64,000 bases of DNA from Crocodylus rhombifer (taxonomy: Eukaryota; Chordata; Crocodylia; Crocodylidae): contig JAVSML010000977.1 in assembly GCA_038503035.1 (NCBI GenBank), positions 597,807 through 661,806 on the forward strand, written 5' to 3'. Both the position numbers and the translations under genes were made by a program. The stretch's first letter is position 1. Each line of letters starts with the position of its first letter. The notes beneath the pieces were generated by a model. That model searched no databases. It saw nothing but the letters and a program-made list of their open reading frames with translations, and was not told where the DNA came from. This document shows positions 12,441 through 24,200 of the stretch, piece by piece.

Positions 12441-14560
12441 TCAGTGAGTGTGAGAATAACAGTCATTAGCATACTGAAGGTCAGTACACAAAGATAACAC
12501 AATTGTCAGTGTACTGAAGGTTGGTGATGGTAACTTGGTCTTGGTAATGTCGTTCGTTTTGCTGTGAAGGTGCTGCATGTTGAAACTTTCATTTCTACCC
12601 AGGAGACCTTTTACAATCTCCTCTCCTATGCCTGAAAAAGGTGCTTGTGCCCAAAAGCTTGCAATTAAAAATGTTTTTGCAAAAAAAAAAAAAAAAAATC
12701 TAGTTGGTCTAATAATAGGTATCACCTCTACCGCAAGTTCTGATTCCTTTTGGGAAGGTCAGTTAATGACATAAACAGCTCTTGGTGTTGCTCTCTGCAC
12801 TTCTTCTGAATCTGTCGTGCAACAAAAATTGTCAGTGGTACCCCAAGGTGGTCTAAAGCCACACTAGGATTTTGGAAGGACATCTTTGGCAAGGGGAAGG
12901 AAGGAATTCAAAAGGATGTGAGTAAGAATCTTCCTAGCAATGGAGAAGAGGACAGTGCCTCGGTAGTTCCCACACATTGACTTATCCTCTTTCTTAAAGA
13001 TGGTCACAATGTTGGGATTCTTTAAATCAGGTGGAACTTCCTCATTAACCCATATTTTGATGAGAAGGTGACATTTTTGCGCTAGTGCTGTTCCACCAGC
13101 TTTGAAGACATCTGCAGGGATGCCATCTGAGTCTGGCACCTTATTGTTCTTGGTCACCCATGGGTGATGGCATGCCAGCCTTCCTTGAAGGATGGGGGAT
13201 CAGCAAGAGGTTCTATTACTGGGTGTTGAGGGATGGACTTGATGGTGGCAGCTGGGACCACACATTCACAGCTGAGTAGAGTCTTGAAGGTGCTTCTTCT
13301 AGTGTTGCTTGATGGATACATTGTCCATGAGAAGGGTGGAGCTATCCTGGGATTGCAGAGGGGTTGGGCCATTGGAATGTGGCCCGTGGATGGCTTTTAC
13401 TGCTTGAAAGACGTTCCTTGTATCATGTTGGTCAGCAAAACTCTGGAGCTCTAAGGCCTTCACTTGGCACCACTGATTCTTGATGTCCTGTAGCCTCCTC
13501 TGCTTTACAGCTTTGAGTTGGTGGTAAGCTCTCAGTCCAAGGAGGGTTCTTTTTGCCAAATGCAGAGTGTGGCTCTCTTCTGATGGCTAAGTTCTAGGAT
13601 TTCCTCATTATTCTTATCAAACCAGTTTTGTGACGGTAAGTGGAGTATCTAATTGATTCAGCTCATGTGTTGTGAATAACGGTCTTAAGCACCTCCTAGT
13701 GTACCTGGATGTCCGTGAGGTCACCAGGTAGGTCAGTGAGCCTCTCGGTTAGCTTGGTCTTGGAATGCCCTGATGTTAAATCTCTTCTGCATTCCTTTTG
13801 GCTGTCTACAGTGTTGTGGTATAAGCTACATGGCCATGACTGATCTGGCTAAACGGTGGTCTGTCCAGCAGTCATCTGCATCTCTCAGGACTTCGGTGAT
13901 ATGGACATCAGTACGATCTCAAACTCTGACAATAATATAGTCAAGAAGGAGCCAGTGATTGGAGAGGGGATGTTTCCAAGTGGTCTTATATTTGTCAGTC
14001 TGTCTGAAGATGATATTTGTGATAAGCAAGTCATGCTCTGCATATTTGCTGAGGAGGAGGATACCATTGGAGTTGACTTTCCCCATCCCCTTTCCCAATG
14101 GTGCCACTTCTGAGTTCAGAGAGTTGCTCAACTCTTGGGTTGAAGTCACCCATGAGGATGAGCTTATCTTCCTTGGCACTGGCAGTTAGGACTGTCAGGA
14201 GCACAGCATAACTATTTCTTGTTGACTACTACATCATCAAGTGTGGGGGCTTATGCACTGATGACCGTAGCATACTGGTTGTTACTGAGCTTGAGGTAGA
14301 GAGACATAAAGCGTTGGTTAATGTCCACACGGAGTTCTGAAAGCTGGTTAACAATATTGTACTCGGCGGCTAAGCCAACCCCATGAATGTGCCTCTCTTC
14401 AGGTAACTTTCCTTTCCAAAAAAGGTGTAGCCACCTCCTCCTTCCAGCTGGCTTTCATCTACCCAGCAGGTCTCACTTAAGGCAGCAATATCAATGTTAT
14501 ATCTTGCAAGTTCTCTAGCTACTACGGTGGTTCTTTCAGGAGATCATGAGAGTGTGGATA
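12441..14560 (-). pseudogene. Endonuclease-reverse transcriptase of the non-CR1 LINE, broken
   Basis: These are the coding remains of the LINE described at 10960-15335, split by frameshifts, stops and a secondary insertion. The RT palm is damaged twice. The segment between the first catalytic Asp region (12830-12730) and the LQYANDC motif is replaced by a short repeat with a poly-A run (about 12578-12725). The catalytic YADD also reads YAND. The endonuclease part is the better preserved half, with the block SETCWVDES intact. The protein would have nicked DNA and reverse-transcribed the element RNA; this copy can do neither. Confidence 0.8.
12578..12725 (+). repeat. Short interspersed repeat with poly-A and a TTGGTCTAATAA end
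   Basis: The sequence CCTGAAAAAGGTGCTTGTGC then AAAAGCTTGC, an A run at 12680-12698, and AGTTGGTCTAATAATAGGTATCACC is a common sauropsid repeat tail. Related copies lie at 35960-36080 (reverse), about 16885-16960 (reverse) and about 60950-61025 (forward). It replaces part of the LINE RT palm here. Confidence 0.65.
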
Positions 14561-15909
14561 TTCTATGTGGTGAATTTAAGTACTTTATTTTGTTGGTTTT
14601 GGATGCAAGTAGAGTGATCCCACTGGATGTGGCAATCCAGCCACAGGGGTTTGAGACGGCCTAAGTTTAGGGTCCCTTTTCCAGCCTTTTCCTCATTTAG
14701 GGTGAACAGAAGGGATCCTAAAGCGGACTGTTCAGCCACAGGTGCTGAATTGTACTCCTGTCTTGGGAAGTGCGAAACATCCATCACGCGACTGCCACCT
14801 ATGTGCAGATTTGTATCTATGGACTCCCAGAAATCATTTTTCCTGTTCCCGCTGCCACTCGTCCATTGCCGAAGGACTTGGTTTGTGGGAGATGTTAACA
14901 CCTCTTGCTGAGACCTGTGCGTGACATCTGTCAATGTAGGAAGCTGGTCCACAAGTGACAGCTGCACGAGCTTGACAGGAGGGAGCTCTGAACCCAGTGG
15001 CAAGGATGGCCAAGACAACTGGAGCCCTCCATTGTGCTGCAGCCCTCATCCTCCTTCATGCCCACAGAGAACCAGCAGGTCCTCAAGTATGCCTGTTCAG
15101 CTGTTGGGGTCTTCAGAAGTTTGGACTGTGCTTAGTCTGGGACCTCACCTCAGATCGGTTCACCGTGGGAAACCCTACCAGGGGTACAAAACTCTAGATG
15201 ACATGGGTGTCATTTCAAGCTCTCAGGGTTATTGGAATGCACAAACCTCTCCACCACAAGAAGGTTATGGTTCAAGGAAAGGTAGTAGACATGACTGTTG
15301 GTGGCAGTCCTCTGGTTCTGCACCTTTTGCCTGAATGCAACTCCATGCAGCTACATACCCCTGGCTCCATGCCTCTTCCTAGCCCAGAGCTCTGTGCTGC
15401 TGGGCAGGTACACAGAGCTGCATTCAATCAGCAGCATGGAACTCTGGCTGGTCAGCAGTGCCAGGGGTGTGTGACATTGTGGAGCTGAGGGCATGTGGCA
15501 GCACGGAGCTGCATTTGGGCAATATGGAGCTGGGGGCATGCGGTGGCACAGACCCATACTTGGATGGTGGCGTGGAGCCAAGGGGTGCTGCCCATAGTTG
15601 TGGGCATTGTTGCACTGGTGCACACCCCTCACTCCAGATGTGTGGCACTGTATGGGCATGACTTTGTCACTGTATGTCTCTCGCTCCATGCTACTGCCTG
15701 GCCAGAACTCCCATGCCACCGTGTCCCTCTGGCTTCTCTTCAACTCAAGCCCCCAGCTCTACCCTGACTGAATGTGATTCCATGCAGCTGCATGCCCCTA
15801 GACCTACAATGCTGCCTGAATGTGTCTGTACAGATCTGGCTTGGGAGGAGCTCCTATGATCTGGATCTGGCCTGGGGCCCAGGGTGGGTTTGACATCCCT
15901 ACTTTAATG

Positions 15910-16624
15910 GGATCAGGGTTTCAACTTTTTGTTGAAGGGCCTTTGACAACTAGGATGCATATTTTCTTTCATGCCCAAATGAGCTTTGGTCAAGCATGGC
16001 AAGAGCACTGTTTAGTTTCTTGAATTTTTCAGTTGTAGGTTGTTTGGGATTGGAACAGCAGGAATAATTGGGTATATCTCTCCCTAATGCAGCTTTGCAA
16101 AAAGATGAAAACCAGTGCCAATTTGCTTGTGGCTAATGTTTTGGAGATTTTTGTGGGAGACACTTGAATACCAGTGAATCTCAGTGTTTAAAGCTGCCAA
16201 AGGCATTGTTTTTTGTTTACACAGATCCAATGACTACTACTTTTCTTTGGAGCTTTGAAAGTAGCAGTCACTAAAGTAGGGCTTGCAGTGTCACTTTGCA
16301 ATACCATTTTTGAGCACATATAACAAAAAAAAGTGAAATCTGAGAAAGTAAAGATCCACAGCTTCAATTTAGTTTAGCTCTAGTATGGGGCTGGCTCAAG
16401 AGCGTTTTAATCACTGTACCTTTACACATGCTAGGAAAATGGAAGATTGAAAAAGTAAGAGTTAAGTCTCTCCTGCTGTACACAGTTACCCAGAACACAT
16501 TTTACCTATTGGTTTTATAGCCAGAAGTGTAATTTCTTATCCATTTCTGCATTGGCAGCATGGAGTTAGTGTAAATTACAGGAGAAAGTAAGGCAGAGGC
16601 CAGGCCAGTGTGGCACTTCAGAGC
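15910..16624. other. Intron 1, AT-rich, no feature seen
   Basis: No recognisable structure between the hAT end and the fragment at 16625. Confidence 0.55.
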
Positions 16625-16740
16625 AGGGCTGTCCAACTGGCAGCCTGTGGCTGCATGTAGCCCACAGGTCCCGACAGCTGATTCTCCTAGCACTGCCCAG
16701 TGTGGAAGGGGCTGAGGGTCTACGCATCACTTGCCCAACT
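16625..16740. mobile_element. hAT-like fragment (CAGGGCTGTCCAACTGG)
   Basis: CAGGGCTGTCCAACTGGCAG followed by CCTGTGGCTGCATGTAGCCC has the form of another hAT terminus. No matching right end was found. Confidence 0.5.
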
Positions 16741-17072
16741 TGTGTCGAAGGTGGGATATTGCTGCTTATGTTTGAAGCATAGTAGTGCTGCTGCAAAAGC
16801 CTACTCAGTGAGGGGGTTTCTTGGAGGGGCCACTCTTGGAGGTATGTGGCCAGGGAGTTACACACAGGCGTGACAGCCCTGCCTTGGGGACTAACTGGTT
16901 TCGAGAGGCACAAGCTTTTTTTAGACAACAGACTACTTTGTCAGACTGATTCAGTCGAGCTGGAACATCTCTGGGGCAGGACTGATTCCCATGTGCATCT
17001 CAGCAGTATCTCCCAAGAGCAGGGCAAATGTTAGATGTCTTGAAGGCACATTAAGCTTGATATGCTAGAATC

Positions 17073-17103
17073 CTTTCCTTTCCTTTTCCTTTCCTTTCCT
17101 TTC
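17073..17103. repeat. (TTTCC)n simple repeat
   Basis: About six imperfect units of CCTTT/TTTCC lie at the left edge of the gypsy-like remnant. Confidence 0.9.
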
Positions 17104-17880
17104 ACATTAACACTTTTTGCCTTAGCTAGCTCAGGTAGTATGCCTTCAATAGTAGGTAATGGATAATGACTTCTTTTCAATGCGCTAAGTGGTTTTGGAT
17201 CTGTGTAGATCCTCAGTTTGCCAGATGTTTTTCATATGATTATCAGGCTTTTGATCCAGTTGGTACTAATTTCCATGTATTTATTAACTCCTCTTCTTGT
17301 TAGTCTCGTTGAAGTTTCTAGGTTAGTGCAGAACTTTGCATTTTTATAATGGTACAGGCTTTTTCTCACTTGAGCTTACCCTCCCAGGGTCCATCTTCCT
17401 CCAGTACTTCTTTGTACTCTGTTAGAACGTTTGACAAAGACGATGGTGTGTTTCCTTGCTTCTGCCTCGTGGAAGATATTCTGGTGGTACACTGAGATTG
17501 ATCCATAGCTTGGACTAGTCAGCTGCCTAACAGTGGATGGCACTCTTCAGTGTCAGCCCCTATGAACTCCAGGTGGTATTACTTTCTGTTCCTTGGGTTT
17601 TTTATTGACAGCCTGCATTTCCCCACTGGTTGTAGAGTAGTTTTATTATGTCACCAGTACCTGGTCACATTCCTTCAATTTGATATTCCTGCTGAGCAGT
17701 AGTGCAGGAATTAAATTGCAGCTGGCTCACCTATCTGAACCAGTTAGTTTCTTAGTGCCACCCTACGTTGCCTTCTGCCTGACTTCAGATTGACATGGCT
17801 GACTACCCCCCTCTCTACAGGAGAAGGTGGGTAAGGGTAAGCATGACTTATCTAGAACTTATGAGATTCAGATGTTTATA
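17075..17880 (-). mobile_element. Degenerate Ty3/gypsy-type LTR retrotransposon pol remnant
   Basis: On the - strand, a reverse transcriptase N-terminal block is visible at about 17230-17100, with the short motifs GKLRIYTDPK and LKRSHYPLPTIEGILPEL in the order typical of Ty3/gypsy elements. Upstream, at 17400-17240, is a stretch resembling the linker before RT, and at about 17590-17530 the motif HPLLGS, as found after the aspartic protease. Stops and frameshifts are frequent. No LTR, primer-binding site or integrase was seen. A TTTCC simple repeat (17077-17103) lies where the RT would continue. It is an old, dead copy. Confidence 0.72.
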
Positions 17881-18237
17881 GTGGCTGTGGACTGGTTAGT
17901 TAGCTGAAGACATTTAATTTAGAGTTTAACACAGCAAGATTAAGGTGAAATTCACTTAAAGATTTAGGCATGGCTATGCCAAACATCTCAGTACTTTTAG
18001 ATGCCTGGCTCTAGCAGTAAAACTTGCATACCTGAGTTAGGTATCTAAGTTCCTTGTACTTTGTGTGCAGACTTAGGTGTCTAGAGGAATAGCATTCACA
18101 ACAGCAAGCATGTGGAATATGCAGGATACTTAGACATGCTGGTAAAAAAGTGCTGAAGCAAGGATTCTTCCTTTCAGACCTAGGCAATAATATGAAAAAT
18201 GGGATTCATACCCTAAAATCCTTATCTCCACTTAAAG

Positions 18238-19849
18238 CAGGGGTGGGCAATTATTTCAGCTGGAGGGCTGCTTAATGAATTTTGGTGAACTGTCGAGGGC
18301 TGCAAAGGTAGCCCTGTCCCTTGACAGGTGCCCCACCCTGTGGTCACCATGTTGGGACTGGAAGCCCTACCCCTGACCTTTTCCACCAGAAGTCTTTCCT
18401 CTTGCCCCCAGAAGTACTTCTTTTGGGGGGATTACCATCTTGGAACCAGAAAAAAACAAATTACAGACTAAATGTCAAACATCTATTATAACACTTGTAA
18501 ATTTTATTTCAAAAATATTTTTGTAATAATTTGTTTGCATAGTGTATATAGAGATGATTGTATAATAGCTCAAAAATAAAGTCTTACTCTTGTATATTGT
18601 GTGTGGGAGACTGTGTGGGATGTGGTTGAGGGGTGGATGTATGTGTATGGTAGGGTGTGGAGGAGTGTGTGCAATTTGTGAAGGGGTGTGTGTGGGGCAT
18701 GTAGGGTATATTGTGGGGTGTGCGTGTATGTGGTAAAGGTGTGAGGACAAAGTGTGGGTTTGGGTGTGAGGGAGGGTGGGGGAGTATGGGGATCCACCTA
18801 CCCACACACTTCCTCACTCCCATAGTGTACAGTCCCTGGTGCCAGCAGCAATAGCATGTGGCAACCCCTCAGGGTGCTCATGGCCTGCATAGGCATTGTT
18901 GCCCAGTGGTGCATGGCTCCAGCCAGTTCTGGGAGCTGCGCATGGCAGCAAGGAGCGGAGCCAGGCTGACCTGCCTTTATCACACGGGGCTCCTCATGGT
19001 ATGCATGCAGCTCCTGGGACTTGTTCAGCACCAGGGGGAAGCCCCACATGATGGAGCTGGCTGCCTTCCCCACTCCCTGCCACCAAGTGCAGCTCATAAG
19101 ACTCCACCGGAAATGGAGTGGAGCCACAGCCAAGGCTTCCTGCCAGAGTCTGGTGAGCTGCACATGGTGGCAGGGAGTGGGGAAGGCAGCCGCCTACATT
19201 GCGTGGGGCTTCCCCTTGGTGGCACGTGAGCACTGGCAGCTGCAGGGAGTCCTGCCATAGAGGCAAGCTGGCTTGGCTCTGCTCCTTGCTGCCATGTGCA
19301 GCTCCTGGAACTGGCTGGAGTCATGTGCCACTGGGCAGCAGCACCTGCGTGGGCCATGAACACCCTGAGGGCCTGCTGCTTGCTTCTGCCGCCACTGGTG
19401 TCGTCTGTGCACTGTGGGGGGGGAGACACACCCCTCACCCCACAAACCCAACACACCCACCCCCTGCCTACCTGAGCTCTGTGTTCCCACTGACACCCTT
19501 GGGCACAGGCTCCAGACTTTGTGCTCCTGCCAGTCCCAGCCCCATGCTCTGTGCTCCTGCCCAGCTGCAGCTCCCTGCCCTGCCACTTCCCTACCTGCTG
19601 CCTGGAGCAAGCGTTGCAGCAGGGACAGGAGGGGGAGCTACTAGAGGCTGGGGAAGCTGAGCAGGTCCCTCAGTAGCTGCAGCAGTGGTGGCAGCAGCCC
19701 CACATGGAAGTTGTGCGCATTGGCTGGACTGGACCCTTCTGCTCATGAGGGTAGAAGTGAGTCGCATGGGATGGGCAGGGTACAGTTAATTGGTGGGCGC
19801 TCATGGGCCAGATTAAATTGCCTGGTGGGCTGGATTTTGCCTGCCCCTG
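18238..19849 (+). mobile_element. hAT non-autonomous element, 1.6 kb (copy A)
   Basis: The left end CAGGGGTGGGCAATTATTTC and the right end, whose reverse complement is CAGGGGCAGGCAAAATCC, form the TIR. Flanks ACTTAAAG (18230-18237) and ACTTGGAG (19850-19857) match at 6 of 8. An internal AT-rich segment at 18480-18600 and a GT-rich segment at 18600-18790 recur in reverse at 56210-56000, in the nested element at 52746-56923. No transposase seen; long GC-rich frames inside have no recognisable domains. Confidence 0.82.
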
Positions 19850-20289
19850 ACTTGGAGACTCAAGTTCCTTCATGGACAGGGGATTGGTTCACTTCTGGTG
19901 GTAGTCATGGTTGTACCCACCTCTTGCATCATAGACTGGTGGTCAGATCATTCACCCAGAAAATGGGAGAGCTGTAATCTAGTTCCTCTTCAGCCTGAGG
20001 GTATTTGTATCTGCATTTATCACCTGCTAACAGAGTATCTTAACTACCATTCTAGAGGTTAGGCTAGGCTGAGGGTATTCTCCACTTATTCTGCTTAAAC
20101 TGAAGTACTATGCAGAGGAATGCAAGAATAATCTAGCCAAAGTGAGAGAGCAAATGGAGCCTCACTTTTTATCTCAGTGCTATGTGTAAGGGGCAACAGG
20201 GGAAGACGGTATGGTGACACTCAAGGGATTGATCAGAACGTGTTAGGAAGAAAATGTTAGGTGATATATTTTGGATGATTTCTCTAATG

Positions 20290-21284
20290 CAGGAGTGGGC
20301 AAAATGTAGCCCACAGCCTATATCTGTCTTGCCAGTGGATCTGTCTGGCCGGTGGTGGGTCTGGTGCCTCAGTTGTGCCTGGCCTGGGGGCAGCCCAGAC
20401 TATGGTGTGTGTGGCCAGTACCTCCAACCCTGGGAAGGTGGTGGGGTGGGGTGGGGATGGCAAGGTGGTTGGACTTGAGCCTCTGCCGCTGCCACTGGAC
20501 CCAGCCCTGGTGCCCAGGGTTGCCCATCCCATCCACCCTGTTCCCACTGCCACTGGACCCAGCCCTGTTGCCCAGGCACCCCGGCCCGCCCACCCTATAC
20601 CTACCACCAGAGGCACTGGATGGAGTGGCTGGGTGGGGTCTCTATGGAGACCAGCCTGGGACCCTATGGTAAGGGCATTGTTTGCTTGGTTGAATGAGTT
20701 GGGCTGTGTGCAGGTGAGGAGCAACATTCATGAGCAGGTGAGGAGCAACTTCGTGAGCAGGATGGGTGGGTGAAACTGGGGCTGGGATTGTGGGGCTGTG
20801 AGCGAGTGGGGAGAAGGGTGGGTGGGACAGCCCAGGGCTGACGCCTGGGGTAGAGCTGCAATCTGCATGTCCCTGCCGATGGATCTGGCGCTCGTTGCAG
20901 GGATGTACAGGGAGCAGATTTTGGCTTTGCCCCAGGCCCCGGGCTTCAGTCCCACACTGTCAGTATCCCGCAATCCCAGCCCTGCCCACCTGTCTTGTTC
21001 CTGGATTCCTAGATGCTAAATGCTATTCTCCTCCTGCCCATGGCTGCAGCCTATCTGCTCAGCCAAGCATAAACTGCCCATGAGGGTCCTGTCCGGTTTC
21101 AGTGGAGACTCTGTCCTTTCTGTCTAGTCCCCTGGCAGGTGGGGGGGGGGGTGGCGAGCCAGGTAGGATCAATTCCCCCTCCATGCACACGCACACAAAC
21201 CATACAGGGTCTTCAGTCCCCGGCCCACAACAGTTCAGCAATACTCCTTAAGTGGTCCTGCAGCCCAAAAAATTGCCCACCCCA
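20290..21284. mobile_element. GC-rich hAT-like element, about 1 kb
   Basis: Left end CAGGAGTGGGCAAAATGTAG; right end AATTGCCCACCCC, the reverse complement of GGGGTGGGCAATT, giving a TIR. Internal tandem-like segments of CCACTGGACCCAGCCCTG occur twice at about 20490-20570. A convincing 8-bp duplication was not found, so one end may be shifted. It is related to the 2062-2440 copy. Confidence 0.7.
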
Positions 21285-24200
21285 TACCTATTGCGACCAT
21301 TGAAGAAATGACAGATTGCAGTAATTGAGACATAAATTGGAGACTTAACTGTTGTAACAGTGAGGAAGAGCTGGGTCATCTGAAAATTGTGGAAGAAGAA
21401 ATGGCAAAATATTAACATGATTTGGATGTGTAGGCTGTATGAGAAGAAAGAGGAGGATAACGAAGACATTGGGGAAAGAACACTTTTCTCTTAAATATTC
21501 AACCCAGTTTATAACTTGTAAACAACATGGGGGAGATGCTACACTTAGTTTCTCAGTGGCATTGACAAAAATAGTCCTCTGTACTTCAATGGGACATTTC
21601 TGAGTAAACTTACTCTGCATGAAAAGTCATTTTTATATTATTTAAATGAGAATTTTGAAAGGCTTGTCTCTGTTTTGTTTTCTTGCAGTGTTCAAAATAT
21701 CCATAATTTTGTTTTTATATAAACTATGCTTCTTTTCACTTAATTTTTTTTCTTTTTTATTATTTATAGTCTCTTTTCTTTGGTTTACCTTTTCTTTTGT
21801 GATTTCTTGTGCAGGATTGCAGTTATGGCTTTGGCCATATGGATGGACTTTTTCTAGTTAGCTGCTTCTGTTTCTCATTTAGAAAGATTTCCAGTCATGC
21901 AAAAATTTAAGTGTTTCTTTTACTCATTTCTGAAAAGTTGTTTTTTATTCTCAGTGAATGTTTGATTGTCTTGATGTCACTGATATGGATAGTTGCAAAT
22001 TTCCCTTGCTAGGATTTTATAGTTCAATTTTTATCTGTACAGGGAGATGGTATGGTTTGAATTTCCTTTGTTTTCTGTTGCTGTTCCATTGCCCTCTGGA
22101 CACAAGGATTTACATGTCTGCAGCAATTCATATTTTGTTGCTTCCATTTCTGCATTATAGTTTTCAGGTGATGTGATAGCATGTTCTGACAGAGGATAAT
22201 GCAAGATACAGCATTTACCCTATTTACTTGAATCTAAGATGACTCTGAACTTAAGACAACCACCCAATAATTAGATTCTGTACATAGAAAAATTATAAAT
22301 GTGTTGTAATTTTCGATGTATAGAATCTGTTTGAGGGTCATCTTTAATTTATTTCTTCCCACTGATGCAGTGGGGCAAGGCAGTGGGGGGCAGGTAGTAC
22401 GGGGAGGTCAAGCAGCTTGCCCTCTGCCTGTGCCTACCCTCTGTGTGCCTATCCCCAACCTCTGCTCTGTACCTGCAAGCTCAGTCCACCTTCTAGCTTG
22501 GAGCTGAGCGTGGCCCCAGCCCAGCCTCCATAGCAGCTTTGCAGGCTATGGACCACGGCTGCAGGGCTGGGCAAGGGCTGTGTTCAGTGCCTCAAGCTGT
22601 AGTGTGCATGGAGCCAATCAGCATGGAGCAAAGGGAAGGGGTAAGGGAAGGGAGAGAGGCAGGTGGGGGAGCAGAGGCTCTGCTGCGGGGGGAGGGGGAG
22701 GGAGGGAAATGGGGTGAAGAGGCTGCAGGGGAGCGATGAAGGGTGTAAAGGCAGCTGGGGCGGGGAGGCAAGCAGTGCCGGCAACCCCAGGGACTGGAGC
22801 CCAAGCTACAGCAGCCGCCTACCCCACCACTGTCCTCAGTGACCTTTAAGTACCTGGAAGCTCAGATACCCCAAATAAAGCACATAATAGCCATACAGGA
22901 GAGGGGTTTAGCTTCCTCTTGCTAAATGCCTTCTGGGAAGCCATGCATAATAACTGTTGAATAATACAGTGGTTTTCCTGTGGCTGTTTTCCAGCAGTAC
23001 CTACTCTAAACCTGAACATTCCAGCTTTCTGCTGAGAAGTGTAAGCAATACCAGGAAGTAGAATTGCTGCAGTCAAGATGATGCTGTATGTGTCTTGAGA
23101 GGTAGCTAGTCTGAAGTCAAGCAGAAGGCAGGATAAAATGAAAATGTGTCTTAATGTACATATTTTTCAGAGCCCAGTATTTCCTTCCAAATGACACTGA
23201 ATCAGCAGCTACTTTTGTCAGTAACAAACCATACAGTTGCTTATGTAAGTTTCTGATAGCTGGATTTCCTTTCTTATTATCTATTAAAAATATTAATTTC
23301 AAAAGCACATTGGCCAAATGAGGGAGGGCTTTTTCAATTGATTTCATGTTTAGTGAATGAAGCACTGCCACCAGATAAATTAATCACCACTAGCAGTTCC
23401 TTTCCCATCTTTGTTATTTTTCCATTAAAATACTGACCAGCTTAAATTCTGCTTGATAATATTGGGGGAAATTGCAAGAGGGATGATTTAAAGAATCCTG
23501 AGTTTCAATTTTGGCCTTAGCCAATATGAAGAATGAAATGGTGAAAGCTTAAATTGTATTTATGGTGACTAAAACTGAGCAGAAAGAGCAATGATATGGG
23601 TTTATTAGTGGATGTCCACTGATGAACTAACCTATTTCATCTTAAAATTAAAGGCTGTTTTGTATCTTGTATTTTGTATCTTGTTAAGTTGCTTGGTTCT
23701 GCCATCTTCATGTCAGATGGTATCTTTCTGTGCAACTCAAGTAAAGGAATCCTTCTCTTCATCTCTCCTACAGGAAGAAATCCATACTGCTTTACTATAG
23801 CAAGGTTTGAGCTGCTCTCTTCTATTCGAAGATCAGTTGTATCTGTCTTAGCAAAAAGCATGTTACTTCATCATGTTGTTTTGCACAGGATTATTTGGCT
23901 TGTCAATGTGTAGGATATAGGAGATGGATTCAAGCAGTTGCAATCACTAGTTGCAGCAAGGCTATTCACAGTAGTATTCAGATTTGTTTGGTGTATCTAA
24001 ACCTAGCATGTTAACCAGAAGTGCTGCTTCTGAATAGGTCTGGATTTGGTGGATAATGGTGGCTTGACTGGATGGTTTTGGGGAAGAAAAAAAAAAAAAA
24101 AAAAGCAATGCCAGGATATTCAGAAGTTTAGACCTAGCTGAAAAGCTGTAACAGTAAACTTTTTTTCCCTCCAAAACATCCAGAACCATTAACAGGACTG

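Larger units (their letters stand above)
10960..15335 (-). mobile_element. Degenerate non-CR1 LINE (endonuclease-RT) with secondary insertions
   Basis: On the - strand this keeps the order of a non-LTR retrotransposon. Near 14535-14380 is an endonuclease piece (ARELARYNIDIAALSETCWV, then GGGGYTFFGKES). At 14179-13919 is GKVNSNGILLLS..HDLLI.N..FRQTDKYKTTW. At 13559-13299 is a linker. At 13157-12864 are RT fingers (VPDSDGIPADVFKAGG, IVTIFKKEDKSMCGNYRG). Near 12830-12730 is KKCREQHQELFMSLTDLPK. At about 12580-12450 is the catalytic block, LQYANDC in place of the usual YADD. At 12400-12345 is LSLNIGKTKML. At 11440-11250 is the C-terminal ILKHQLR..AGH region. The left end, to about 10960, looks like a 3' UTR. 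It is not CR1; I do not assign the clade with certainty. Confidence 0.85.
10878..15901. mobile_element. hAT-type DNA element, 5.0 kb, interrupted by a LINE
   Basis: The left terminus CAGGGGTGTCAAAC (10878-10891) pairs with the right terminus, whose reverse complement is TAGGGATGTCAAAC (15888-15901). The 8-bp target duplication CTTTAATG is perfect (10870-10877 and 15902-15909). TIR and TSD length fit hAT transposons. Only about 80 bp at the left and about 560 bp at the right belong to the element itself. The rest is the antisense LINE (about 10960-15335) that landed inside it. No transposase is recognisable, so it was non-autonomous. Confidence 0.88.

Noticed and set aside
20282..21290. 8-bp target duplication for the element at 20290
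   Set aside because: CTCTAATG on the left and the bases after the right end (TACCTATT) do not match; the ends may be wrong or the flank has changed.
22350..22850. GC-rich segment as a CpG-island promoter or BMPR2 exon 1
   Set aside because: CpG is sparse, no signal peptide with a phase-1 donor is seen, and the segment follows an interspersed repeat.
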